Positions 46,041 through 54,124 of a stretch of DNA of 64,000 nucleotides are shown here, one piece after another. The number at the start of each line of letters is the position of its first letter. Position 1 is the first letter of the stretch. Location: NCBI GenBank assembly GCA_016191085.1, contig JACPPJ010000044.1, forward strand, positions 1 to 64,000, read 5' to 3'. The DNA is from Acidobacteriota bacterium. GTDB taxonomy: Bacteria; Acidobacteriota; Terriglobia; 2-12-FULL-54-10. The notes beneath the pieces were generated by a model. That model searched no databases. It was not told where the DNA came from and saw only the letters and a program-made list of their open reading frames with translations. The translations under genes and the position numbers were made by a program.

Positions 46041-48935
46041 CTAAAAAAGCAACTTCAGCGCAAACTGAATTTGTCGCGAAGTGCTGGACGTAGAATCAAT
46101 CCGGCCTGCGTTCGCCACTGGGGCCTCCACATCCTGCCGTGCGGCAAACACCGTCCGGTTGGGCAGCGCGAAATTCGCGTGGTTGGTAATGTTAAAAACT
46201 TCAGCCCGGAATTCGAGTTTCCCACCTTCACCCAGAAAATCCAGCGAAGTATCTTTGGACAACGAGAAATCAACGGTTGCAAATCCGGGACCGCGAACTA
46301 TGTTTCGCCCTGCCGTTCCCAGGAAGCCCGCTGCGGGAATCCGAAACGCCGTGGAATCAAAGTAACGATCCGATCCACCTAATACGATATTGCTGCCGTT
46401 GCGTCCAGAAACTAGGTCGGGCCGGTCTATCCCCGCTGCACCTCCGTTCATCTTGGACCGGGAGCGATTGGTCCCCAGCACGGGAGTAAATGGATATCCG
46501 CTCTGAAGCGTCAAAATGCCGCTCACCCACCACCCATTCAAAAGCTTGGAGATCATGCCTCCGCTCGCCAATTCCGAGAAACGATAGATGCCATTAAAAC
46601 GAAAATTGTGTGTGGCATCGAACACGCTCGGCGCGCGGTCGAGTTTCGGATCACTCGTATCCACCAGGAAGGAACTGACGGCATTGTTGTCTGAATTCAA
46701 CTGCGACTGACCCTCGTCTATCAACTTGGAAAATGTATACGAGTTTTGGAACTGCAAGCCTCTGCTCAATCGCTTTGTCAAACCCAGTTGCAATGAGTTG
46801 TAGAAGGAATTTCCTCCCGCAGTTTTCAATTCGATATTGGACCAGTTCGGATTGATCAAGGGTTCATTTCCCAGCCAGAATTTGCGGCCGTCAGGAAGAA
46901 TCTGCGGCACCGTTGGATTTCCCTCCCTGCCTTGAAACAGGTTCAGCCCGCGGGAGCCTCCATAAGCCAGAGTCACAGCCGCGTTCCAGGGAAGCTGCCG
47001 TTCCACGGCCAGATTGTACTGAAGAAGATGGGGTTGCTGCAAATCGTAGTCTATGAGGCGAAGCCTCTTACCAACTGCTTCGGCAGGGAAGGCCAGCGGC
47101 AGAGTGAAACTGGAAGGTAGGTTGACTTGGCTCTGAGACGTAAAAGGCGGCGTGCCTACTGCACTGATGATCAGCACGCTTCCGAGATTCCCAAGATCGT
47201 AAAGCAGTCCGAAGCCGCCACGGATCGCCGTCTTTCCATCACCGGCGACGTCCCATGCGAAACCAATTCGCGGGCTGACATTCTTCAGCGAAGGATTCTT
47301 GAACGATTGGCCAATAGTGGCGGTTGCATCTCTTCTAAGGTCTCTTACGTTCGACCCTAAGCCGCGGATCTCCTCTGCCGCCGTTTGGAACTCATAACGA
47401 ACCCCAAGGTTCAACGTTAGGCGCGAGCTAAGCCGCCAGTCATCCTGAGCATAGAACCCAAACGTGCTGTAGTAATAGCTGCGGTCTAAAATCGAGCCCG
47501 GGGTAATTGCGGAATAGTTCTGCGGCCTTGCCTGTAAGAAATCGGTGAGATTGGCAAAACTGATCGATCCCTTGGCATTCGAGCTGTTCAGGAAGTACTG
47601 CTGATACCGATTGATCAGCACTCCCAATTTCCAGGAGTGTTGCGCTCTCGTATAAAATAAATCGTTGCTCCACGTGAAGATGTTCTGTTTCCCCTGGATA
47701 GGACTGGTGCCGCCCGGTCCAAGCGTATTGATGCCGGTAATGCTGATGGAGCCGATCTCCCTGCCGGGGACGAAGGAATACTGCGGGCCTTTTAGATCCG
47801 TCGGAGAGATCTGTTGCGTATTGGTTCGGCTATATGAAAACCGGAACGTGTTGAGCAGCGTCGGTGAGAAGACATGAATCTCGGATAAGGTTCCATATTG
47901 TAGCCGGTTCAGAGATGCAGTTTGAAACTGCGGATATGCCTCGGGCCGAACGAGTTCCGTGTCATGTATTGTATAGCGGCCAAAAGCCGAGTCACTGGCC
48001 GAGAAAACGTGGTCAACTCTTTCCTGCCCGTAATCCTCACGCGTGGGCTGGCTAAAAGGAAATGTAAATTCGTTTCTGGGTAGGTTGGGGTCCGGATAAA
48101 GTGCCAGCAACGGCTTAATCGCCGGGGCGATCTGAGGAACCAATCCTCCGTCTTGCTTTGCCGCCGTAGGTATTACGGTTAAAAGTGTAGTAAGACCTAG
48201 GCGCTGGCGAACCCCTTCATATACGGTAAAGAAGAATGTCTTATCCTTCCGGATCGGTCCTCCAAAAGAGGCGCCAAAGTTGTTTCTCTTGAATTCCGGC
48301 AGGCGACCCCGCGTAAGGCTGGTGATGCGATCAAAAAAATTCCGGGCATCGAGGTTGTCGTTGCGCAGGTACTCAAACACCGAGCCATGAAAGCTGTTCG
48401 TGCCGCCCTTGCTGACAATTACCATTTGGCTTCCCATGGTCATGCCATACTCGGTGCTAAAGGAATTGGTGACCACGCGATATTCCCGAATCCCTTCCAC
48501 TCCAGTAAGGCCTACCCCGCCGCGCAATTCGGATTGGAAACCGGGATGTTCTGCTTTGACTTCATAAGGGCCTACCGGCAGCGCCGCAAACCTATACGAC
48601 CCATCGGCTGCTGATTTCGCTGTTCGAGTTTGACCAGTCTCCAGGTTTCGCACCGTCAAAACCGCATCGGGCACTACTGACCCGCTCGCGTCTGTGATGA
48701 CGCGGGCCGTCCCCAGGCGGTCGCTCAGGTAGTAGTAAATTGCGCCGATCGAAGGCACCCGCTTTGCGATTCTCGCGCCGTTGAAGTAGATGTATTCCGC
48801 TGTGATGGTTCCTGACAGGTCGCTTTCGGCCAGAACCTCACCGCCTACACCGTACCAGTACAGTTTGCCATTCGACTTGTTCACTCGGCGGTTGTCGGCG
48901 TCGTAGGTGTAGCTCACTCCTGCCGCTGAGGTCAT
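46041..48935 (-). pseudogene. Chimera: RHS/YD-repeat end fused to a plug-less TonB-dependent receptor
   Basis: One 964-codon frame made of unrelated parts. Residues 1-84 are an RHS-type repeat (YTYDADNRR, EYIYFNGARIAKRVPS, YYYLSDRLGTARVITDASG). At TDASGSVV the frame passes into a carboxypeptidase-regulatory domain (84-140), where an Oar-like receptor would have its own TDASGxVV. At about 143-146 (GVGLT/GVEGIRE) some 140 residues of plug are missing. The rest (EYRVVTNSFSTEYG to FALKLLF) is a full Oar-type barrel. With no signal peptide or plug it cannot work as a receptor. A terminator hairpin lies just upstream. Confidence 0.85.
48691..48833 (-). repeat. RHS module direct repeat, copy A (inside the receptor chimera)
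   Basis: 143 bases align without gaps to 50665-50807, same orientation, with 18 mismatches by my count (about 87% identity). It encodes the LAESDLSGTITAEYIYFNGAR ... LGTARVIT stretch. Confidence 0.85.
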
Positions 48936-48941
48936 CCGCCC

Positions 48942-48976
48942 AAAAACCGCAGAGTTTGAAAAAGCACAAACTCTGC
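48942..48976 (-). terminator. Rho-independent terminator
   Basis: A 10-bp perfect stem, GCAGAGTTTG/CAAACTCTGC, with an 8-base loop, then GG and TTTTT on the minus strand. It starts one base after the stop of the membrane protein gene and separates it from the receptor chimera. Confidence 0.85.
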
Positions 48977-48977
48977 G

Positions 48978-49523
48978 CTACCCAGCTTCCGATTGCGATT
49001 TTCGTTCGAACTTCGCATGCATGATGAACATGACGACAGTTACGAACAAAAGGCCGAACACGCTTCCGTGATATCCAGATCTGACGATAGTAACGGGCGG
49101 AACGAGACTCGAGACAAGCAACCACTTCACCGCTGTCCAGCCGCCAAGTCGAGAGAATCCGCCTTGATGGGGTGTAGCACCAATCTCCATGAACAATGAA
49201 CCCAGCAAGAAAACTCCAAGCAGCATCCAGAGCGACATTGATCTTGCCCAATGCCCATGAGTTCGCTTGAACATAAAATAGCACAGGAGCAACCCAGTCG
49301 GTGGGACGATTGATGAAAGAGCTAAATTGAAAAAATCATCACTCCTCAGCAGGTCTATGATCGTCACAGGCCCCCAGAAGGATGTTCCACCGATGAGGAC
49401 AAGCAATAATTTACGGTTTAGGTGCATCGGGGTTAGTAGGGGCTCCCTCAAGAATAACACCGTCGGGAATACAAACGGCATGTGCCCCCAATCCGTATTC
49501 CTTATCAAGTTCATGTAGGTCAT
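48978..49523 (-). CDS. Small polytopic membrane protein, unknown
   Basis: 181 residues with four or five hydrophobic segments (for example LLLVLIGGTSFWGPVTIIDLL, MSLWMLLGVFLLGSLFMEIG, FGLLFVTVVMFIMHAKF). No family recognised. A clean terminator directly after the stop argues that the gene is real. The start could be ATG 49523 or the Met three codons later. It lies between the two RHS-module copies. Confidence 0.55.
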   Translation of the reverse strand: MTYMNLIRNTDWGHMPFVFPTVLFLREPLLTPMHLNRKLLLVLIGGTSFWGPVTIIDLLRSDDFFNLALSSIVPPTGLLLCYFMFKRTHGHWARSMSLWMLLGVFLLGSLFMEIGATPHQGGFSRLGGWTAVKWLLVSSLVPPVTIVRSGYHGSVFGLLFVTVVMFIMHAKFERKSQSEAG

Positions 49524-49576
49524 CCGGCCTTCGGCGTAAACATCCCGTCAGAAATCAGGCTCCCGCCGAGTTGTCG

Positions 49577-50137
49577 TTAACGCCCGTGTTCGTGCTCGTA
49601 GTAGGCATGATATGATTTTCCATCGCTGTATAACACGAGGAATGCACCGGTCTCCATATGTAGGCGCAGAGCGTCCCCCCTCCCAGGAGCAAGTCCTGTA
49701 GGGATCACTAACTGGCGTTTTGGAATCAGCCGCCAATTCGAAAAACAGCCATAAAACAAATACTTCTCCTTCCTTAATGTTTCGAAGCCTTGGACGATTA
49801 ATAGTCCCAAACAATGATGCGGGGCGTCGGCGGTGGGCAGTTTGGGGGCCTCCAATTCGGCGATTTTCACACCCTTAGCGAGTATCGCACGGAATCCATG
49901 TTCCATGCGTAACACCACTGCTCCATCACGTCGGCCATCGCCATCGAAGTCGCCCACCATGGGCTGCACCTCTTCGAATACGGTAGCATTGTCGCCCAAG
50001 AATCCTTTTACCAATTCCGCCATCTTTTCACGCGATGGGCGTTCTGTTTGCAGAGCGCCGCCCTCTGCATGTTGAGCGAAACCGACGACGAGGCTCGATT
50101 GCAAGACGAAAAATATGGACATCTGGCAGAAGCTCAT
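49577..50137 (-). CDS. Secreted protein with an FG-GAP-like Asp-rich loop, unknown
   Basis: About 186 residues from ATG 50137 (G-run ten bases upstream); the frame is open to 50209. Signal peptide MSFCQMSIFFVLQSSLVVGFAQ. GDFDGDGRRDGAVVLRM resembles the calcium-binding loop of FG-GAP/VCBS repeats but occurs only once. The C-terminus is His/Tyr-rich (SYHAYYEHEHGR). No family named. Same direction as the membrane protein, 53 bases away. Confidence 0.55.
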   Translation of the reverse strand: MSFCQMSIFFVLQSSLVVGFAQHAEGGALQTERPSREKMAELVKGFLGDNATVFEEVQPMVGDFDGDGRRDGAVVLRMEHGFRAILAKGVKIAELEAPKLPTADAPHHCLGLLIVQGFETLRKEKYLFYGCFSNWRLIPKRQLVIPTGLAPGRGDALRLHMETGAFLVLYSDGKSYHAYYEHEHGR

Positions 50138-50345
50138 TGGCAATTTACCCCCGAAAAAAAAGCTCACATGGAAATGGTTGTCATGCACTCCGGATGAGTC
50201 TGGTCTCACCCCAGCAATCGAGCTGTCACCGAAAATAATCGTTCTTATCAGCTGAGGATTGAAGCTGAAGAAAAATTGGATTAACTAATTGGTCGCGTCG
50301 CGATCGTAAACCTCACTGTCGATATCCACTCGGTCTTGTGCACCG

Positions 50346-50807
50346 TCAGTTCTGAAAGGTCGAACGTCTACTTCCAACCCAAGGCGGTGGCCGGTAGGGT
50401 GGCCGGGTGGTGCCCCGCCGCCTGGCAAGCTTATATCTCCGATTCCACGTCTGCGGATTTTCGGCCTTGCCTTTCACCGCATCAGCACTCAGCCACCTGC
50501 CGGTATTTGACGAGTATTGTCTGTACTCGGTGTGGTCCAGGTTAGTTTCACTGTCCCGTTCATGGCCGGTGAACTTGTAGGTGTTGCCGGAGGTGTCGGC
50601 GGTGACGACGCGCTCGCCGCCGTAGGGGTAGTAGTCTGATTCGGCTACTACGGTGCCGGTGGCGTTTGTGATCACCCGGGCAGTCCCCAGTCGGTCGCTC
50701 AGGTAATAGTAAATTGCGCCGGTCGAAGGCACCCGCTTACCAACTCGGGCGCCGTTGAAGTAGATGTATTCGGCCGTGATCGTTCCTGACAAGTCGCTCT
50801 CGGCCAG
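50346..50807 (-). pseudogene. RHS/YD-repeat protein C-terminal remnant
   Basis: Reads LAESDLSGTITAEYIYFNG, YYYLSDRLGTARVITN, ESDYYPYGGERV, FTGHERDSETNLDHTEYRQYSS and GRWLSADAVKGKAENPQTWN, the conserved core-end of RHS proteins. After NPQTWNR the homology is lost in a frameshifted tail. There is no start of its own; upstream it is joined to a transposase remnant at a LAE triplet common to both. Confidence 0.8.
50665..50807 (-). repeat. RHS module direct repeat, copy B
   Basis: Partner of 48691-48833, offset exactly 1974 bases with no gaps. The sequence beyond both ends differs. Confidence 0.85.
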
Positions 50808-51018
50808 CATCTGCTCCGCTCCGGCCGCCTCCATCTTCTTTCTCCAGTTTCTCCAGCGCGTCATCAAGGTTGGATGGATGGATGGGCACCTCGTGCTCGA
50901 AATACTTGCTCCCGCACAGATACTGCCAGTACGGATTCTTCCACCCATTGCTCGACCACTTCTTCGTCGCTGAGCTGGTACAGGTGCTTCAGGTAGTGCA
51001 GCCCCACCTCTTCAGCGG
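50808..51018 (-). pseudogene. IS5-superfamily transposase N-terminal remnant (DUF772 type)
   Basis: Translating across frames gives EEVGLHYLKHLYQLSDEEVVEQWVE, then NPYWQYLCGSKYFEHEVPIHPSNL, then MTRWRNWRKKMEAAGAEQMLAE. These are the successive pieces of a DUF772 transposase N-terminus, with at least two frameshifts. It starts right after the esterase stop and runs into the RHS remnant. No DDE core and no terminal repeats are seen. Confidence 0.75.
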
Positions 51019-51021
51019 GAA

Positions 51022-51906
51022 CTATTTGGCCCCCAACGCGCGCGACTGGAAGCGGAGCGAATCCGGGAAATGCGCGGCTACATACTCTCCGTTGTGCCTG
51101 CCGGGATAGAGGTGAAATTCGTGCGGCACTCCCAGCTTAGTGAGCAGTTCGTGCAGCGCCTGCGATCCTTCATCGAAACCGTAATCGTCTTCCCGGCCGC
51201 AATCGATGTAGATTTTTAAACTCTTGAGACGTTGGGCCCGGCGCGCCAGCGCAAACGGCGTGTTCTGGTTCCAAAACGCTACATCAAACGGATCGCCAAA
51301 GGGGCTGCGCCTTCGGCCCAGCGCCGACTTCAGCGTGGGAGGCAGCTCGTCGGCGATCGCCGGCATATGCACGCTAACGGCTGCGAATAAGCTGGGATAG
51401 CGAAACGCGAAGCGGAGAGCGCCGTAGCCGCCCATGGAGGTTCCGCTGATTCCGCGCGCTGCACGCGTCCCCAGGGCGCGGTAGCGGCGCTCGATCTCGG
51501 GCATGAATTCCTGGATGAAAAAATCTTCATAGCGTTCCTCTCCATCGCGGGAATTTATGTAGAACGCGCGGTCCCCATCAGGGGTCGCGATGAGAAACTC
51601 GCCGATCTGGCCGTACCGCTGCAAGTTCTCAACCAGATCCCATCCTCCCAGCCGCACTAGCGCTTGCTCGTTGTCGCCGAGCCCGTGCAGATAATACAGG
51701 ATCGGGTATTTGCGGTTTTTCTGCGCATCGAAGCTGGGCGGCAGCAAAACGGTATACCGAACAGGACGACCCAGAATCTTGCTTTGAACCGCCCGCGATT
51801 CCGCGCGGGCTTCGAGAGCCTGCGCGCCAAGCGCCTGCAAAGGCAAGAACGCTGCAATGAGCATCAACGCCGTACTCGTCCGAGCTATCAACGTGACATT
51901 ACTCAT
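51022..51906 (-). CDS. Secreted esterase D/antigen 85-like alpha/beta hydrolase
   Basis: 294 residues. Signal peptide (LMLIAAFLPLQALGAQA) then an esterase fold: YPILYYLHGLGDN near the oxyanion hole, the nucleophile elbow GISGTSMGGYGALRFA, the acid in IDCGREDDYGF, and the catalytic His in YPGRHNGEYV. Relatives hydrolyse short-chain or sugar esters. ATG 51906 overlaps the stop of the ABC permease gene by eight bases, so all three genes form one operon. Confidence 0.88.
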   Translation of the reverse strand: MSNVTLIARTSTALMLIAAFLPLQALGAQALEARAESRAVQSKILGRPVRYTVLLPPSFDAQKNRKYPILYYLHGLGDNEQALVRLGGWDLVENLQRYGQIGEFLIATPDGDRAFYINSRDGEERYEDFFIQEFMPEIERRYRALGTRAARGISGTSMGGYGALRFAFRYPSLFAAVSVHMPAIADELPPTLKSALGRRRSPFGDPFDVAFWNQNTPFALARRAQRLKSLKIYIDCGREDDYGFDEGSQALHELLTKLGVPHEFHLYPGRHNGEYVAAHFPDSLRFQSRALGAK

Positions 51907-53260
51907 AGCGCAAAGCCTGCACAGGATCGAGTCGAGCGGCGCGCCGGGCTGGGTACAGGCCCGAAACGAGACTCACTACAATCGCGAACGAGATAGCAGC
52001 GGCGATCAGCCACAGCGGCGCAGCCCACACCGTCTCGGGAGGAAGCTGGTGCCGCTGAAGGTAAATGCCGGTTCCGAAATTGATGGCTGCTCCAATGGCG
52101 TGTCCCAGCAGCACTCCGGCCACACCACCGGCCAGTCCCATCGCGCCTGCCTCGGCGAAGAACAACTTCTGCACATCTTTGTCGCTCGCGCCGATTGCCT
52201 TCATTATCCCAATCTCGCGACGGCGCTCCAGCACCGCCATCACCAGCGTGTTGATGATGCCCAACGAAGCCACCGCGAGAGCCAAGCTGCCGAAGATTCC
52301 AAGGAAGAGGTCCAGAATAGTAAAGAACCGGCGCAGACCCTGTGAGGCATCCAGGATCGAGAAGGTGCGAAAACCCATTTTGCCGATGGCGTCCTCCACG
52401 GCCTGTGCTTTCGTGGGATCGGAAACTCTCACCATTAACGATGCATAGGTCTTACCCGAGGCGCCGGTGCGCGATGCTCCTGAAACATCGGAAGCCTGCA
52501 TGATGTTCAGTTCTTCCGCGAGCTGAGTGGGAATGAACACTCCAGCACGTGAACTTGATCGCATACCGCCGTATGGCTCGTTGTCGATAATGCCGGTAAT
52601 GCGGAGCTTCTCTTCCCGGCGCACCACCGTGAAGCCGTAGTCCTCGTCACCGGCGGCTGATCCGTCTTCGCTTTCTGAGTCCGCTGGTGTACTCGGGGGC
52701 AGCGGCCGCCGCTCGGCGTAGCGGATCACGAGCTCCTGGCCTATCACCGCCGGCGGATTGCCTTCGTTGAGTTGTTTCGCAAGCTCGTTTTTCAGAATCG
52801 CCTCCCGCGCAGCCGCCGAAGAAAAAAAGGTTCCTTGCATCTTCTCGAATGCTTCATTGTCGCGGGCAGAGGGCGCGAGGCCTCCAACCGATACGACATG
52901 AGAACGGTCCCGAAAACGAACTTCACTCAGAAACCGAATCTCCGGCTGTACGTCGACGACGTTTGGCAAACGTACGATGTGCTGCCGCGCCGCTTCGTCC
53001 AGGATACGCGGTTCACCGTCGTGCGGTGTTTCGCCGCCCCGGTCGCGTCCGCTCGTACGCTGGGGCGAGACGGCGATGGTGTCGAAAAGCCCGGAACCGG
53101 ACAGCCGCTTACCAGCCAGTTGCTGAAGACCCACGCCCAGCGAAAGCATCGCGAGGAGCGAGGCGACTCCCACGGCGATGCCCGCCGTCGTGAGTCCGTT
53201 GCGCAACACCGATTCCCGCAGGTTGCGCGAGGCGAGGTCAAATAGATCGTAAGCTTTCAT
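51899..53260 (-). CDS. MacB/FtsX-type ABC transporter permease
   Basis: 453 residues. One N-terminal helix (LTTAGIAVGVASLLAMLSLGVGLQQLA), a large periplasmic MacB_PCD domain (about 45-290), then three C-terminal helices (FLGIFGSLALAVASLGIINTLVMAVLERRREIGIMKAIGA, ... LVSGLYPARRAARLDPVQALRYE). The ARRAARLDPVxALRYE ending is the family hallmark. These mechanotransmitters move lipoproteins, peptides or antibiotics out of the cell. ATGA overlap with the ATPase gene. Confidence 0.92.
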   Translation of the reverse strand: MKAYDLFDLASRNLRESVLRNGLTTAGIAVGVASLLAMLSLGVGLQQLAGKRLSGSGLFDTIAVSPQRTSGRDRGGETPHDGEPRILDEAARQHIVRLPNVVDVQPEIRFLSEVRFRDRSHVVSVGGLAPSARDNEAFEKMQGTFFSSAAAREAILKNELAKQLNEGNPPAVIGQELVIRYAERRPLPPSTPADSESEDGSAAGDEDYGFTVVRREEKLRITGIIDNEPYGGMRSSSRAGVFIPTQLAEELNIMQASDVSGASRTGASGKTYASLMVRVSDPTKAQAVEDAIGKMGFRTFSILDASQGLRRFFTILDLFLGIFGSLALAVASLGIINTLVMAVLERRREIGIMKAIGASDKDVQKLFFAEAGAMGLAGGVAGVLLGHAIGAAINFGTGIYLQRHQLPPETVWAAPLWLIAAAISFAIVVSLVSGLYPARRAARLDPVQALRYE

Positions 53261-53991
53261 TGCGCCGCCTCGGAGGCCACTGACGTCACTTGTGGAGCGA
53301 TCAGCTTGCCATCGCCCATTTGGAGCACCCGCCGCGCAAAGCGGTCGGCCAGTGGCGCCTCATGCGTGACGAGCAGGACCGTCATCTGAAGCGTTTGATT
53401 GAACTCTCGTATCAGGCTCATGATCTCTTCGCCGGTGCGGGAATCGAGATTTCCCGTCGGCTCGTCGGCCAGTAGCAACACCGGTTCGTTTACCAGCGCC
53501 CTGGCGAGCGACGCCCTCTGCTGCTCGCCGCCCGAAATCTCCGACGGCCGGTGTCGCATCCGTGCTGCCAGCCCCACGCGTTCGAGTGCCTGGCGTGCCC
53601 GAGTTCGCCGCTCCTGACGATCGACCTCTGCGAAGAGCATGGGGAGCTCCACGTTTTCTTCGAGCGTCATCGAGGGTACCAGGTTGAAGGACTGAAACAC
53701 CATGCCGACGGTGTGCCGCCGGTAGCGCGCCAATTCCTGGGCGGAAAGCTGGCCCAATTCCCGCCCCGCTACCTCGATGCTTCCTGACGTCGGACGGTCA
53801 AGCCCGGCGAGCAGATGCAGCAGCGTGGACTTTCCCGAACCTGAAGCGCCCAGCAGCGCGACGAATTCGCCGCGGGCAATCTCAACGCTGACGTTGTCTA
53901 CCGCGCGGATCACGGACGCGCCCATGTTGTACTGCCGCGACAAATTGATAGTCCGCACGAGCGGCGCAGGGAACGGCTGCGCGTTTTCCAT
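53257..53991 (-). CDS. MacB/LolD-type ABC transporter ATPase
   Basis: 244 residues. Walker A GASGSGKST (about 50-58), Q-loop VFQSFNLVPSMT, signature EISGGEQQRASLARAL (SGGEQ as in LolD/MacB), Walker B VLLLADEPTGNLDSRTG, and H-loop LLVTHEAPLA. It powers the permease encoded just downstream. First gene of the operon; divergent from the membrane protein at 54.1 kb. Confidence 0.95.
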   Translation of the reverse strand: MENAQPFPAPLVRTINLSRQYNMGASVIRAVDNVSVEIARGEFVALLGASGSGKSTLLHLLAGLDRPTSGSIEVAGRELGQLSAQELARYRRHTVGMVFQSFNLVPSMTLEENVELPMLFAEVDRQERRTRARQALERVGLAARMRHRPSEISGGEQQRASLARALVNEPVLLLADEPTGNLDSRTGEEIMSLIREFNQTLQMTVLLVTHEAPLADRFARRVLQMGDGKLIAPQVTSVASEAAQ

Positions 53992-54124
53992 AAACCCATC
54001 TTACGACACTACAGCGCATCAGAACGGTCGCTGCCGGGAGAAATCCTTCCGCGCTATGACCAAATTCTGGCATGTGCTACGCTGTTGAACTTCCGCGATC
54101 AGTTTTCCCCCGGGGCCGCGCAGA

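Noticed and set aside
45020-46093. 357-codon open frame on the plus strand
   Set aside because: Antisense to the FAD dehydrogenase and running into the receptor chimera; no motif or ribosome site.
49513-49530. CGGATGACCT shared between the start of the membrane protein gene and the start of the RHS-receptor chimera
   Set aside because: Only ten bases match, which is too little to claim that the membrane protein also starts in an RHS remnant.
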